From Choristoneura fumiferana (Eukaryota > Arthropoda > Insecta > Lepidoptera > Tortricidae), in the NCBI RefSeq assembly GCF_025370935.1, contig NC_133476.1, forward strand, positions 21,794,300 to 21,858,299: DNA of 64,000 nucleotides. Reading direction: 5' to 3'. Made by a program: the position numbers and the translations under genes. The notes under the pieces are model-generated. The model saw only the letters and a list, made by a program, of their open reading frames with translations, did not search any database and was not told the origin of the DNA. Position 1 is the first letter of the stretch; each line of letters opens with the position of its first letter. This document shows, piece after piece, positions 47,501 through 52,255 of this stretch.

Positions 47501-49928
47501 CTGTTCCGCGAGTCGATCCTGAACGGTCTGCCCGAGGACAAGGAGGCGGCGGCGCTGATGCTGGGCGAGGTCATCAACCTCACCTCCGCGGAGGCCATCC
47601 AGCCCTCCGTCGTGCACATCACTGGCCCGCTCATCCGCATTCTGGGCGACCGCTTCAACGCCAGCGTCAAGGCCGCCGTGCTTGAGACGTTAGCCGACCT
47701 GCTCTCCAAGGTAACCGTCACATTGTACTTGTATTGTGTTGTTGTATGCCCAAGCCCGGGTCTCGGGTGACTAAATTTGGTTATATTTTGAAACTAAAGC
47801 TGAATAGGTTGTTTTACAAAGTCAAAGTCAGAGTAAAAATATCTTATCTTTATTCAAACATTTATGAATGTTAAAAATAAATCTACCACCGGTTCGGAAA
47901 AGAGTTCTTCTCTGTTGAGAAGAATCCGGCAAGAAACTCAACGAGGTATATTTTTTTAAACAGATTTACAATATTATTAAATGATATCTATACATCACAA
48001 GTATTTAACACATCTTTATTTTTAACAGAGTAGTTGCATAGCACGATTTCTATAAACTTACACGTCAGTTACCTTTATTATGCGTAATACTTTATATACT
48101 ATCATATTCGCTTCTGCGTTTTTGGAGCTAACAATTGAAAGGTGGCTTAACCGGTTAAAAGTGTAACGGTGGCTACTTCGAAAAAAAAAACTCTTGTTAA
48201 ATTTAGTTTCCAGGTCAGACGACAGAGTGTTTCAGATTCGACTCAATGGAACTGTAATTTTGTATGGTATAGTATGTTCGGAAATAATGTGGGCGTCTTG
48301 GTTTGCAGGTGGGCGTGATGCTGAAGCAGTTCCTGCCGCAGCTGCAGACGACGTTCCTGAAGGCGCTGCACGACGGGTCGCGGCCCGTGCGCATCAAGGC
48401 GGGGCTGGCGCTGGCGCAGCTGGTGCGCATCCACACGCGCGCCGACCCGCTCTTCGTCGAGATGCACAACGGCATCCGCAACGGCGACGACCCCGCCGTG
48501 CGCGAGACCATGCTGCAGGCGCTGCGCTGCATCATCACGGCCGGCGGCGGCAACATGGGCGCGCCGCTCGCGCTCGCCGTGCTGGCCACGCTGACGGCGC
48601 CGGCGCTGCTCGCGCACCCCGACGACCCGCCGCGCGGCGCCGTGGGCGGCTGCCTGGGCGCGCTGCTGCACTGCCTGCCGCCGCCGCACCGCGACGCCGC
48701 GCTGCTGCACCACGTGCTGGGCCCCGCCGACGACTGGCTGCTGGCGCACGGCCGCTCGTGCGCGCTGTTCGTCGCGCTCAAGGAGACGCCGGCCGTCGTG
48801 TACGCGGACCCCTTCGAGGACAAGGTGGAGCGCGCGCTGCTCCACCACCTGGCCAGCGACAAGGTGCCCGTCGCCTGCAACGCGCTGCGCGGCATGGCTT
48901 ACCTCATGCACCACCTGCTGGAGACCGACCGCGCCCTGCCCCAACAGATACTCTCGCAGTTCGTCAGGGTAACATATCACACCTAATTTATTAATTATAC
49001 ATTTATTCACTGTCAGTACCCACTTAAGGATGCTCATCAGTACACATAAAGAAAATACTTGATGTAAATTAGACTTTGTCTGTCACTTTGGTATTTATCC
49101 TTATTGCGCACACACACATATGAAACAATTCGTTCGGTGAATGCAAAGAAAACACTAATAATAATGAACTAATAATTGAATTGAACAGTTTATTAGTAGT
49201 TATTTTAATATTTTTCACTTTTGCACACATTCAGTGAATTTTACTACAAAGTGAAGTGGGTTTAAATTTATACATCAAAGTATAATATTAGAGAAATGTG
49301 ATCGTTCATTCCTAAACTCTTTTCGTTCAATAAGCTGTAATATATAGTTGTGCAACAATGTCGTGGTAACGTATGTGTGTACGCATGTTAGAGCATGAAC
49401 CACCCGTCGAACGAGGTGAAGCAGCTGATGGCGCGCGCGGCGACGCAGCTGGGGCGCGGCGGCGCGCTGCGGACGGCGCGCGCGCACGACACGCTGCGCG
49501 CGCTGCTGCCCGCGCTCGTCAACGGCACCAAGGAGAAGAACACCTACGTGCGCGCCAACGCAGAGATCGCGCTGCGCGCCGTGCTGCTGCTGCCCCACGA
49601 CGAACACTTCCATAAGGTATTACTATGAATTTGAATAGTAGCTTGTAATACTTTTTTTTTTTTATAAGTAGCCTGTATAGTGTCCCACTGCCGGGCAAAA
49701 GCCTCCCTTCTTTTGTAATACTTTTACAAAAAGAAATTGCAATCCAAGAAATAAACGAACCCAAGAAGCTGTTCTTTTGTTTATTCGTGTGTAATTTGTT
49801 TTCAGGAATGCATGGCGCTGCTGGACGAGGGCGGGCGCGAGGCGCTGGGCGACGTGGTGGCGCGGCTGCTGCGCCGCGGCGCGCCCGACGCGCGCGACGA
49901 ACAGCTCGACTGCACGCTCATCACCTGA
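779..49928 (+). CDS. GCN1: GCN1, eIF2alpha kinase activator (complete gene, 39 exons)
   Basis: GCN1 is a very large cytosolic HEAT-repeat protein that sits on translating ribosomes with GCN20/ABCF and passes the uncharged-tRNA or collided-ribosome signal to the kinase GCN2. Conserved blocks read directly here include LTLHRYRDS, KAMLRSPETIIEAVG, GELYDKSG, KRESKAYSYKEQL, GGYDAVRQSVVLLVGSLA, GAAYGIAGIIKGLGILSLKQ, LFEPYIVHVLPHLLLCFGD, TLLDTKFVHFIDAPSLALIM, MAAQIIGNMYSLTDQKD and HVKDGYIMMF. All introns are GT-AG and phases agree from exon to exon, apart from one missing base in exon 16. Allowing for it, the coding sequence is 8016 nt (2671 aa plus stop), the usual length for animal GCN1. The ATG at 779 gives MADSE and then a 75-bp intron. 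The gene hosts a P450 gene and many transposons in its introns. Exon lists are in the three block entries. Confidence 0.96.
2565..2760. repeat. Dispersed repeat with a 42-bp direct tandem duplication
   Basis: The CCCCTGACGCAAAAAGAGGG start and the following GTAGCTCTAAACCGGGTGGA are typical of a common lepidopteran dispersed repeat. Within it a 42-bp unit starting AAATCAGGTTTTCTAGCAAT occurs twice head to tail (2662-2745). The rest of intron 4 (2449-3173) is AT-rich with nothing recognisable. Confidence 0.5.
4590..4842 (+). repeat. Lepidopteran SINE-like repeat, family A, copy 1
   Basis: It begins near GGTAGGACCTTGTGTAAGGT and ends in GTTTGCCATCCAGTCGAATA followed by an A-run, so it is oriented like a retroposed element. 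Related copies lie at 30316-30592 (+), 43395-43675 (-), 25363-25437 (- fragment) and 55271-55372 (- fragment). It has no coding capacity. Confidence 0.7.
5269..5957. mobile_element. Fold-back element (MITE-like) in GCN1 intron 8
   Basis: The left end GCCTTATTCATAAAAA is matched in inverted orientation by TTTTTTATGAATAAAGC at the right end, about 690 bp apart. Inner segments also pair: GATTCATAAACGTCTGTTAG near 5335 with CAAGCGTTTATGAATCATAC near 5848. There is no transposase ORF. It is a non-autonomous DNA element. Confidence 0.6.
7326..7407. repeat. Short perfect-stem inverted repeat in intron 9
   Basis: GGGCCCCATATACGGTACGA and its near reverse complement ending TGTGGAGGCCC face each other across a short loop, giving a hairpin of about 80 bp. 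The rest of intron 9 (6839-7870) is AT-rich, with a TAA-rich microsatellite near 7708-7729 and no gene. Confidence 0.5.
8031..11200. other. GCN1 intron 10, no gene seen
   Basis: This is 3.2 kb of mostly AT-rich sequence with no supportable coding region. Short inverted segments are present, for example CGCGCGCACTGG facing GAGTGCGCGCGC around 10640-10700 and ACCGCACAAGTGCGGTAA at 10960-10977. The patches near 8740-9200 and 9690-9840 resemble dispersed lepidopteran repeats. Confidence 0.5.
11513..11815 (+). repeat. 59-bp perfect duplication of GCN1 exon 11 end plus splice donor
   Basis: Positions 11513-11571 (last 21 nt of exon 11, the GTGAGT donor and 38 nt of intron) recur without a mismatch at 11757-11815. 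The copy is preceded by a (TAA)n tract (about 11739-11756) and abuts the truncated 5' end of the non-LTR element that starts near 11816. The second donor at 11777 has no exon of its own. Confidence 0.85.
12076..12441 (+). repeat. 5' LTR of the BEL/Pao element
   Basis: It is 366 bp, starts TGTTCCCGCCACGCGGGACG, ends GCGCTTACA, and is almost identical to the 3' copy at 19417. A candidate primer-binding start (TGGTCCTTCGATCC) follows at 12446; the matching tRNA could not be identified. Confidence 0.92.
12442..13804 (+). other. Untranslated leader of the BEL/Pao element
   Basis: This is 1.36 kb between the 5' LTR and the gag ATG, AT-rich and without an ORF. It contains an A-run at 12532 and fragments such as ACAGGTTGCCCCAAAAATTT (13334). 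Confidence 0.6.
13805..15310 (+). CDS. gag: BEL/Pao gag (501 aa)
   Basis: Capsid-type polyprotein of the retrotransposon. The N-terminal half is helical, followed by the LPKIALPKFSSKIEDWPSFIA and LLSCLTGEARSMV signatures of the DUF1759-type BEL gag. A Pro/Gln-rich linker comes next, then cysteine/histidine knuckles near residues 378-440 (CPYCRDKGHKLIACP, CQRCLGPHYENEC, CKECGSDKHHTSLH). It ends at TGA 15308-15310. The frame stays open after this stop straight into pol. Confidence 0.9.
   Translation: MPTKSQAAIFREATRAITQLREISMAVLKQDTKYTMADFTARYAKVDEHKLKLEEVYHAILDAKDLTSDAEAAFTKAYDTSVADYNQILVANAELQLKSAHLENTLPSTSTTPTAVLPKIALPKFSSKIEDWPSFIAIFRSLTDDMATISDAVKLHYLLSCLTGEARSMVSHLQLTNDNFTVAMDILTRRYENRRVLIDRFVDIIMGLPQIHARSDIRTLFLTPLISAQSALNNLDLPMKDCDYVFVSIVVRKLKGELRTLFERKYGNLQTLPTLNDLILFLEEHARCVETEWSSPASPQVSPQPRQYRRQSPVTPPRPPPARQPTYKETRPMAPVRTRPEYLGPSPAQHRPVYSAQPSTRDVTAGNNAPCPYCRDKGHKLIACPRYNDQPTQGRWDFIQARNRCQRCLGPHYENECKSTRACKECGSDKHHTSLHRPGAPSPTHSAAHHLPSHLRARPRQRPTHESQHYSAHASHMTPPPQNNPPNHSRSPSRSRVGGPQ
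15311..18859 (+). CDS. pol: BEL/Pao pol: protease, RT, RNase H, integrase N-part
   Basis: The frame is the same as gag and open from 15311, with no sense-frame stop for about 1180 codons. Aspartic protease: LLDCGS near 15569. Reverse transcriptase: TDIKMMFRNI near 16600 and the catalytic FVDD at about 16822. RNase H: GFADASEAGFGAVIYL near 17350. Integrase: H-H-C-C zinc region near 18278-18412, TTDFAGPF near 18490 and SDCGTNYVGA near 18690. There is no need for its own ATG if gag readthrough occurs. The reading frame breaks near 18815 in a C/A/G homopolymer stretch and ends early at 18859. The rest of the integrase continues in another frame. Confidence 0.88.
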   Translation, partial: LPAITKYYESEAHQHKHTRTTHTYSHSAQTQKPRAQPAISAQTVKHNYSDTAQREDHVTNTPILLPTVSLKIADVHGQYHTARALLDCGSMLTLITQRMARMLNLTPNSNSLKIAGVGNQHTQESKASVTIVCQPTHRDTPTITATAHILKNVTGYLPLQKVPHIAQVKGQPPIPLADQEYNTPAPIDLLLGSDVLGQVLDGTKVSLGRGKPIAFGTIFDFALIGPIEDICATPTHQTNSAQVISSQPEPDVSAHDICKGLERFWESEEPQAHIQTSPLQEQCEQIFRTTTTREPSGRYMVALPFLPDPPTLGNTHAIALRRFLNLEKKLQANPPLRSKYVDFMNDYLNLGHMSPCHPSTFANKPHFYIPHHGIFKSGSDKLRTVFDGSSKSSNGVSLNDCLHTGPALQQDIVDIIMSFRTHPVVFSTDIKMMFRNILIHPGHRQYQLILWRSSPDQPLLTYALNTVTYGLRSSPYHAIRTLLQLADDEGHRYPQAAQVIRHSIFVDDILCGHDSVESARALQTELINLLALGGFQLSKWTSNSSQLLERFPDDQCDMPKDFDIRPESNSIKVLGIQWIPQSDEFTYRISLPPLTQITKRSILSTVASLYDPNGWVTPVIFRAKILLQKLWLLKLGWDEPTPDEIQTEWQHISEDLPQLSCLRIPRHICKYKPTSTYSLHGFADASEAGFGAVIYLHELNANGQVNVNLVIAKSKVAPIKNRLTIPKLELSAAALLSQLMTRVSTKLSAHITIDQHTCWSDSTIVLAWLNTSPHRLQTFEANRVSKITSSPISSTWRHVPTHLNSADCASRGMSAQSLSKHDLWWSPSWLKEPPSTWPQMPTALGHHVLPGLKPKKVPAHIAIPDLDHDLLTRFSSLDKLVGVTACIKRFIFNCRHNPEVRRFGPLTAYERKDALLFWVCSVQQNEFADDIHRLKTNKLCTARLQRLSPFLKDGLLRVGGRLSHASIRYDAQHPLILPSSSPLVDRIIDHCHKIYCHPGADTLHAILRQQFWILSARRAIRSRVFKCIRCFRCRAQPDAPLMGDLPADRVTPQPVFSQVTTDFAGPFLVKSSTLRNVKLLKAYFCIFVCLSTKAVHLEAVSALTTEAFLAALQRFVSRRGRPILIRSDCGTNYVGARNQLIDVQNFLMANNDAITHKLASQHITWLLNPQRGPGLAHYMKLM
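18856..19416 (+). pseudogene. BEL/Pao integrase C-terminal part, out of frame with pol
   Basis: This frame continues the integrase: helical part with IEAVLNSRPLCPLS, then the DUF5641-type C-terminal domain (GELVLIKEDDLPPLQWRLGRI) common in BEL integrases. It follows the pol frame by a one-base shortfall near 18815, so this copy cannot make full-length integrase unless the lesion is a sequencing artefact. The open frame runs on into the 3' LTR to 19572. Confidence 0.8.
19417..19783 (+). repeat. 3' LTR of the BEL/Pao element
   Basis: It is 367 bp. Compared with the 5' LTR I find one base change (CTTGTAACAG versus CTTGTAAAAG) and one extra C in the run at about 19770. A C/purine tract (TTTCCCCGGCCCCCAGGA) lies directly before it. 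Confidence 0.92.
20040..20699 (+). pseudogene. C-terminal zinc finger and restriction-like endonuclease of the non-LTR element
   Basis: This open frame of 219 codons is the 3' end of the retrotransposon ORF and is not an independent gene. C-x2-C-x8-H-x4-C lies near residues 30-46 and the PD-(D/E)xK-like core KPD...DIT near residues 112-134. A frameshift just upstream (about 20035) separates it from the frame used at 19813-20034, and the reverse transcriptase is missing upstream. Confidence 0.75.
21000..21250. repeat. Dispersed lepidopteran repeat in intron 11
   Basis: Contains GGAAAAATGCACAGTTCCCG and GTAGCCGCGGGCAAAAGC. A second copy in the opposite orientation lies at about 56465-56660. 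Sequence between 20860 and 21000 is AT-rich with nothing seen. Confidence 0.55.
21353..29561 (+). CDS. GCN1: GCN1 exons 12-22 (residues about 650-1285)
   Basis: Exons as read: 21353-21546, 22076-22251, 22469-22598, 23843-23923, 24974-25187, 25762-25934, 26418-26573, 26957-27087, 27671-27807, 28450-28726, 29328-29561. Exons 13-15 encode the charged segment around GELYDKSG, KRESKAYSYKEQL and KQKEAIKAQLAKESAIRERL, which is conserved in animal GCN1 and probably forms a long helix. Exon 13 is taken to start at 22076 after CAG because that keeps phase; its polypyrimidine tract is weak and this boundary is the least certain. Exon 16 is 214 nt where the phases on both sides require one more base: its first half reads in one frame (ARRVVPALLR) and its second half in another (SPLAAG...PSPLKEQVHALTLR). 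The switch lies near 25078-25092. Confidence 0.88.
22630..23599. mobile_element. 970-bp fold-back element with very long internal inverted repeats
   Basis: Termini GGGTATGTATTATAA (22630) and TTATAATACATACCC (23585) are exact inverted matches. Inside, segments about 22945-23098 and 23178-23316 form a second, GC-rich inverted pair containing TTCAGAAGGCTAAGGCGGGA and a GCGAGCGAAGCGAGCGAGC run. The flanking arms are degenerate repeats of CCGAAA/TTTCGG. No ORF. It lies in GCN1 intron 14. Confidence 0.7.
23924..24973. other. GCN1 intron 15 with a GC-richer repeat block
   Basis: About 24250-24900 is richer in GC than a normal intron here and shows no intact gene. It includes CCCGGGGGAAATCTGCTGCC and CCTGAACCAGGGATGATAGA. 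It looks like an untranslated or end fragment of a retroelement, but I cannot name it. Confidence 0.35.
25221..25437. repeat. Family-B fold-back MITE copy 1 next to a family-A SINE fragment
   Basis: 25221-25355 carries CACCATCCATTGATTCA and the GACGGAGACGATATCACATT half of a palindromic MITE whose better copies are at 28747 and 60577. It is followed at 25363-25437 by the reverse-oriented end of SINE-like family A (AGCGAGCAAGATGGTGGTAG). Confidence 0.55.
27358..27440. repeat. Short dispersed repeat shared with 56110-56274
   Basis: ACGTCGACGTTTCGGCAACA and TGGTCACGAGTAGACTG recur near 56116-56165, and GACTTATCACGCTAACACAC recurs in inverted form near 56252-56272. No other feature is seen in intron 19 (27088-27670). 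Confidence 0.5.
27973..28405. repeat. Two short hairpin elements in intron 20
   Basis: 27973-28082: CTTAAACCGAGTTTAGCTCG pairs with GAGCTAAACTCGGTTTAAG. 28270-28405: GGAATCGGCAAAAGTCGAT pairs imperfectly with the GGCTTTTGCCGATTGCGCG arm. Both are non-coding. Confidence 0.55.
28747..28889. mobile_element. Family-B palindromic MITE, copy 2
   Basis: Almost the whole element is one inverted repeat: GGGGCTGTTTCACCATCCAT at the left and ATGGATGGTGAAACAGCCCC at the right. It is flanked by TTAG on both sides. The copy at 60577 is flanked by TTAAG, so the family targets TTAA-like sites. It starts only 20 bp after the exon 21 donor. Confidence 0.75.
29780..30316. mobile_element. Small palindromic MITE interrupted by another MITE
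   Basis: The outer arms AGTCAAGGGCAAAGATATCG and CGATATCTTTGCCCTTGACT are exact inverted matches. Without the 399-bp inner element and its duplicated site, the outer element would be about 130 bp. Flanks repeat GGAC on both sides. A family-A SINE copy starts where it ends. Confidence 0.75.
29832..30230. mobile_element. hAT-like MITE nested in the outer MITE
   Basis: Terminal inverted repeats TAGTGATGTAACGAAT / ATTCGTTACATCACTA, and an exact 8-bp target duplication GTATACAC at 29824-29831 and 30231-30238. The 8-bp duplication is the hAT hallmark. The interior is rich in GCGAATGCGAATAT palindromes and has no transposase. Confidence 0.82.
30316..30592 (+). repeat. Lepidopteran SINE-like repeat, family A, copy 2 (most complete)
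   Basis: Runs from CTTGTGCAAGGTCCGCCCGG to GTTTGCCATCCAGTCGAATA plus an A-rich tail. It retains the GCATCTGCAATACCCCTGGT segment missing from copy 1. Confidence 0.72.
30593..31960. other. GCN1 intron 22, left part: repeats, no gene
   Basis: 30593-31380 has no supportable gene. From about 31400 to 31903 the sequence is a common lepidopteran dispersed repeat ending GGTTCCGTTTTTGCCATTTT and CTACGGAACCCTAAAA, with a short CAGA tract near 31827-31849. Confidence 0.5.
32005..32226 (+). repeat. tRNA-derived SINE, copy 1
   Basis: The core GTGGTGTAGGGGTATGGCAC and the B-box-like GGGTTCGATTCCCAGC resemble the two internal promoter boxes of a tRNA gene. The surrounding sequence is shared with reverse copies at 38130-38285 and 45715-45945. 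Repetition and flanks show a SINE, not a functional tRNA. Confidence 0.75.
32928..34472 (+). CDS. Cytochrome P450, CYP3 clan (CYP6-like), intronless, nested in GCN1 intron 22
   Basis: A complete 514-residue microsomal P450, the normal insect length. The N-terminus is a hydrophobic anchor (about residues 3-26, LALVV...YLFLV) followed by GPKPIPLFGN. Further motifs: C-helix WRVLRTR, I-helix AGYETSATT, K-helix ETLR (E367, R370), FDPDRF, and the heme loop FGLGPRNCIG with Cys447 as iron ligand. All key residues are present, so it should be an active monooxygenase at the ER. The wording RGVNGPKPIPLFGN and FTTGKLKNMLYLMTERGDRF is CYP3-clan. I cannot settle the family (CYP6, 321, 324, 338 or another); substrate unknown. 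The ATG at 32928 (CACAATGG) is the first Met giving a proper anchor. There are no introns, GC is high, and it shares the strand with its host gene. Confidence 0.94.
   Translation: MALAIALVVMLGLASGALLVYLFLVRNFSYWEKRGVNGPKPIPLFGNVKSTTLRRITYNECYRKFYEEHPEDKVVGLYRAWHPCLLVRDLDVLKHVMIRQFDNFVDRGFSFSNKGLGFNLFNAESDDWRVLRTRLSPMFTTGKLKNMLYLMTERGDRFLRYLEPLVERSPEQNVHTLIQRFTIANIGACAFGIDIDINDVDGVFDKLDNLIFASNYTVELEMMLPGILKRFDMSLWPAVIKDFFYGLVKDILRERNGVASNRKDFMDLMLELRAAGEIHGLKRHEGDKERSLRVTEDVMAAQAFVFYAAGYETSATTMAFLLHELALNPRVQDRVAHEIHDVLLQHDHRVTIDCLKDMVYLERVFHETLRMYPVVDPIPRQALERCDLPGVAVERGMGLLVSVSGIHYDPKHWPNPTKFDPDRFLPENSEGRHPCAYLPFGLGPRNCIGMRFAQVQSKVCLMKLLGRYRVEPCESTRRRLSYDPGRLVLRSKHGLPLRLVPRHNTHADTLFHGN
34473..35724. 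other. P450 3' region and end of GCN1 intron 22
   Basis: AT-rich with no gene. AATAAA signals occur in AAATAAATTT near 35127 and in TTAATAAAGATTTTTACTAC near 35364; either could end the P450 transcript. No inverted repeats stand out. Confidence 0.5.
35725..49928 (+). CDS. GCN1: GCN1 exons 23-39: eEF3-like HEAT core, GCN2-binding region, C-terminus
   Basis: Exons as read: 35725-35919, 36797-36925, 37010-37133, 37812-38048, 38604-38783, 39441-39730, 40117-40312, 41037-41551, 41950-42087, 44817-45043, 45386-45500, 46109-46359, 46564-46888, 47480-47710, 48309-48968, 49392-49616, 49806-49928 (TGA). They encode residues about 1286-2671. Exons 23-31 are the most conserved part, the eEF3-like HEAT array that binds the GCN20-type ABCF partner. 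Exons 36-37 (about 2260-2555) cover the region that in other species binds the RWD domain of GCN2; LIRILGDRFNASVKAAVLETL and LPQLQTTFLKALHD are visible there. The 3' ends of exons 32 and 34 have been duplicated into the following introns. Confidence 0.93.
36033..36459. mobile_element. 427-bp MITE, family C, copy 1
   Basis: Ends AATGAGGGCTATCGTTTTTT and GCGATAGCCCTCATT are inverted matches at the termini. Two further copies lie at 40411-40834 (opposite orientation) and 51500-51926. All share GTGAGGTTTTTAAGTATGGC and CTCACGCTACACTAGCGCCT. It is a non-autonomous DNA transposon in GCN1 intron 23. Confidence 0.8.
37134..37811. other. GCN1 intron 25, nothing recognised
   Basis: AT-rich, with A-runs near 37575 and 37400. 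No ORF or inverted repeat is supported. Confidence 0.5.
38130..38285 (-). repeat. tRNA-derived SINE, copy 2 (shortened)
   Basis: Reverse orientation. The B-box region GGGAATCGGACCCAGG differs from copy 1 by one base, and GTGCTATACCGCTACACCAC matches the A-box part. It lies in GCN1 intron 26. Confidence 0.7.
38930..39116 (+). repeat. Dispersed repeat ending in TTTGACTTTGACTTTGA, copy 1
   Basis: Contains GTTTCTTGCCGGATTCTTCT, AACCGGTGGTAG and a tail AATACTTTGACTTTGACTTT. Reverse copies lie at about 47817-48010 and 55012-55085 (fragment). Typical lepidopteran SINE/LINE tail. Confidence 0.65.
40411..40834. mobile_element. MITE family C, copy 2 (inverted)
   Basis: Ends AATGAGGGATATCGCG and CGATAGCCCTCATT. 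The flanking CGCTTT and AAAGCG extend the inverted match beyond the usual termini. It lies in GCN1 intron 29. Confidence 0.8.
43036..43371. mobile_element. Fold-back element nested in the 2.1-kb transposon
   Basis: Termini GGCCCTTATTACACTAGCGA and TCGCTAGTGTGATAAGGCC are inverted matches. The interior repeats GCGAG/CTCGC words (CGAGCGCGCAACGATGTCGC facing GCGACATCGTTGCGCGCTTG). Non-coding. Confidence 0.72.
43395..43675 (-). repeat. Lepidopteran SINE-like repeat, family A, copy 3
   Basis: Reverse orientation: TTTTTATTCGACTGGATGGC at the left is the A-tail end, and CAAGGTCCTACCTCCTGC at the right is the head. Confidence 0.72.
44967..45195 (+). repeat. 102-bp tandem duplication of GCN1 exon 32 end plus splice donor
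   Basis: The unit 44967-45068 (last 77 nt of exon 32, the GTCAGT donor, then a C-run) is repeated at 45069-45174. A third, short start (CTCGTGCCCACAGTGCGC) lies at 45175. The two donors, at 45044 and 45146, are 102 bp apart, so both choices keep the reading frame. C-runs in the two units differ in length (about 13 and 17). Confidence 0.88.
45715..45945 (-). repeat. tRNA-derived SINE, copy 3
   Basis: Reverse orientation, about the same extent as copy 1, from the GCTGCCTAAGTGGCTAAATA side to CTGTGCATCCATGTCTCAG when read on the minus strand. It lies in GCN1 intron 33. Confidence 0.72.
46378..46440 (+). repeat. Rearranged partial copy of GCN1 exon 34 end
   Basis: GCGTGCTGCCCGCGCTGCTG (46382) copies 46240-46259. 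The following GCAGACGCGCAGGGGGTGCG copies the last 20 nt or so of exon 34, the intervening 70-odd bases being absent. The copied donor reads TGATCAGT, so its GT is lost. It lies 20-80 bp into intron 34. Confidence 0.75.
46889..47479. other. GCN1 intron 35, nothing recognised
   Basis: AT-rich, no ORF or clear repeat. Introns 37 (48969-49391) and 38 (49617-49805) are similar, apart from TAGTGTCCCACTGCCGGGCA at about 49677, a fragment of a common lepidopteran repeat also seen at 42860 and, inverted, at 61780. Confidence 0.5.
47817..48010 (-). repeat. Dispersed TTTGACTTTGA-type repeat, copy 2
   Basis: Reverse complement of the 38930 copy, with CTACCACCGGTTCGGAAA and AGAAGAATCCGGCAAGAAAC. It lies in GCN1 intron 36. 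Confidence 0.65.
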
Positions 49929-52255
49929 GCCCCGCAATATACTATACTCACCACGACTGACTTTCATTTACTACCTACACACTAAGGGCGGTTTCAGACT
50001 AGCCTTTTATACGCATGTATATAGTTATTTGTGTCACAAGGGAGCAAAATGGTGTATTTACGGCGAGGGCGTACATTGAATCCAGAATGTAGCGAAGGAT
50101 TCTAAAGTAGAATCCTGAGCGTAATGAGGGATTCAAGTGTTAACGCCCAAGATGAAAATAATTTTGCTCCCGAGTGGCTCATTCAACTTTTCACACCGAG
50201 CATTAAGAAACTTGAAAAAAAACAAATTCTAAATATTATTAAAGATCAACCAGCATAGAAAATGGCGTGGCTTTACAATTATCAACTTCAAAAAATGGCA
50301 TTTGCAATAAAATACTTAGAAAAGCCTTGAACAGAAAAGTTGCACTTTGCTCCCTCTCGTCAGGGAGGAAAAGTTACTTTTCTGAAGGAGAGGTGTGAAA
50401 AGGTCATTTTTGAAAGCGCGTGGACGCGCGCACTGGTGCGGTTTTGTTTTCTTCGAGCTTTGACGCGCATATAAGCGCGAGCGAGAACACGTCCTTAAGA
50501 CCAAACACACAAGAATGAGCGCGTACACGCGTGTTCGATTTAGTGTAGCGCGTATGCCAAAAACGAGCGTGTACGCGCAGAAAGAAATGCTAGATTGAAA
50601 CGGCCGTAAGCCAATTCTCTTGGTGACTAGAAAGCTAGGCTCGCTATACGCTCGTGCCGGCTCTGCCGCGACCACATGCGGAGTCACAGCGAATGCCGAT
50701 TGAATAACAATTCGTTTTCGTTTACTTTGAAGCGCACCACTGAACGAGTAGCCTGAACGAACAGTCGTCGCTCGGCGATTTGAGAGCCCCTATCTATACT
50801 ACTCACTATTCATAGAATAATGTTTAAAACTTTCGTGATTTTCACTCATAATTAAATAACTACTCATAAAAAAAAAACTTTAGCCATCTCTATTTACCAG
50901 TGCGATTAACAAGAAACTAGGACTACAAAAAAAGGGGAAATCAAACTTTCGATTCTAATGCTAGATTTACGCGAGAATGAGGCACAGAATCGACTAATCG
51001 CAATTTTTACATTGAAAAATTAAAATAATAATACATAAAAGAGAGAAAAGAAAGAGGATTCTGACATGGTTTATTTTTCTAATGTGACTAAGTCAACCTC
51101 ACAGGGAACCTCAGGCACTTGTTGCGCTCCCCTCATGGTTGATTTGCAACTCTGAAGCCATCTCTAAAATCCTAGACACAAATGGTAACAGGTTTTTATC
51201 AAAAATTCTATGTTCTCTTCAAACCAGACTAGAACTAGAAAATCAGCGAGGTTGTTATCTAACCACTCAACAGCCATACAATTTGTAGTGTCATATTGTA
51301 TGATAAGATATGGAGTGACCAAACACCAACAGTAATGTTAATTTATTACCCACATATCCACATTCTGCATTAATTACAGCCATTCAAATAAAACTGCAAT
51401 ACCTTGTAAAGCCCTCTTATTATTACTTTAAGTAGGTATGTTTACAATTAACATTTCGAGCGTGACAAATAAGTCTGATCTACAATTTAGCCATTTTACA
51501 ATGAGGGCTATCGTTTTTTGTCTCACTAGATGGCGCACCGTTGCGTGAGGTTTTTAAGTATGGCTTTCAAAGTCTTTTATTACGGGCGTGAAAACAAATT
51601 TTAGATTAAAATCATATTTAATACACCTTAAAAACGTACCATAAAAATATCGAGCATGCCACAGTGTTGCATAGTCCCCGTTTTGTTCGGAAAAAAGGGA
51701 GGACAAAGGTTACCGAAAGACAAAACTGTCTCAAAACACAGACATTCATTGCCCCGGAACGCTTATTTGCCATAATTAATTTCAGATATCGCAAAATATT
51801 CACAAAATTATTCTAATTATAAATAAACCCGCTTAGCTCACCCAAAAACTATGAGATTTGACATTTCGGAGACCTCACGCTACACTAGCGCCTCTAGTGG
51901 TGAATTCATACGCGATAGCCCTCATTATTACATCAAAGTCAATATAAAAACAGTATATTTGACTTTGGCACAATAATTGCAGATCCGACTGTTAATTGTC
52001 ACGGTCAATTTACTAGTTCACTTACAACATTTCTAGGTAATACAATTGTTGGTGATATTTCAGTTAGCCACAGTATTTACAAACAAAGTTATGAGTTGAA
52101 CAATGAACATAATCTGCACTAGAATGATATGTGATGTACAAAACATACAGACATTATATTTCACCTACACCATACAAAAACGGAATGTTACAAAATTTAC
52201 AGCATTCTGCATTGGAAACCAAGATTTACGTATAAGTATTTCAAACTATAACATA
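49929..52255. other. GCN1 3' flank and intergenic DNA
   Basis: GCN1 ends at 49928. An AATAAA at about 50305 (TTTGCAATAAAATAC) is a candidate poly(A) signal. Around 50050-50420, GGAGCAAAATGGTG and TTTTGCTCCCGAGTG form part of a dispersed repeat. 51060-51330 resembles the non-LTR tail at 61850 (TGTGACTAAGTCAACCTCAC, GAACCTCAGG). MITE family C occupies 51500-51926. Confidence 0.45.
51500..51926. mobile_element. MITE family C, copy 3
   Basis: Same orientation and length as copy 1, with clear but limited divergence. It lies between GCN1 and the SelM-like gene, beyond the 3' end of the latter. Confidence 0.8.

Noticed and set aside
48215..49037. Long minus- and plus-strand alternative frames over GCN1 exon 37
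   Set aside because: Shadows of a GC-rich exon. The real frame (48309-48968) has clear GCN1 similarity and fitting splice sites.
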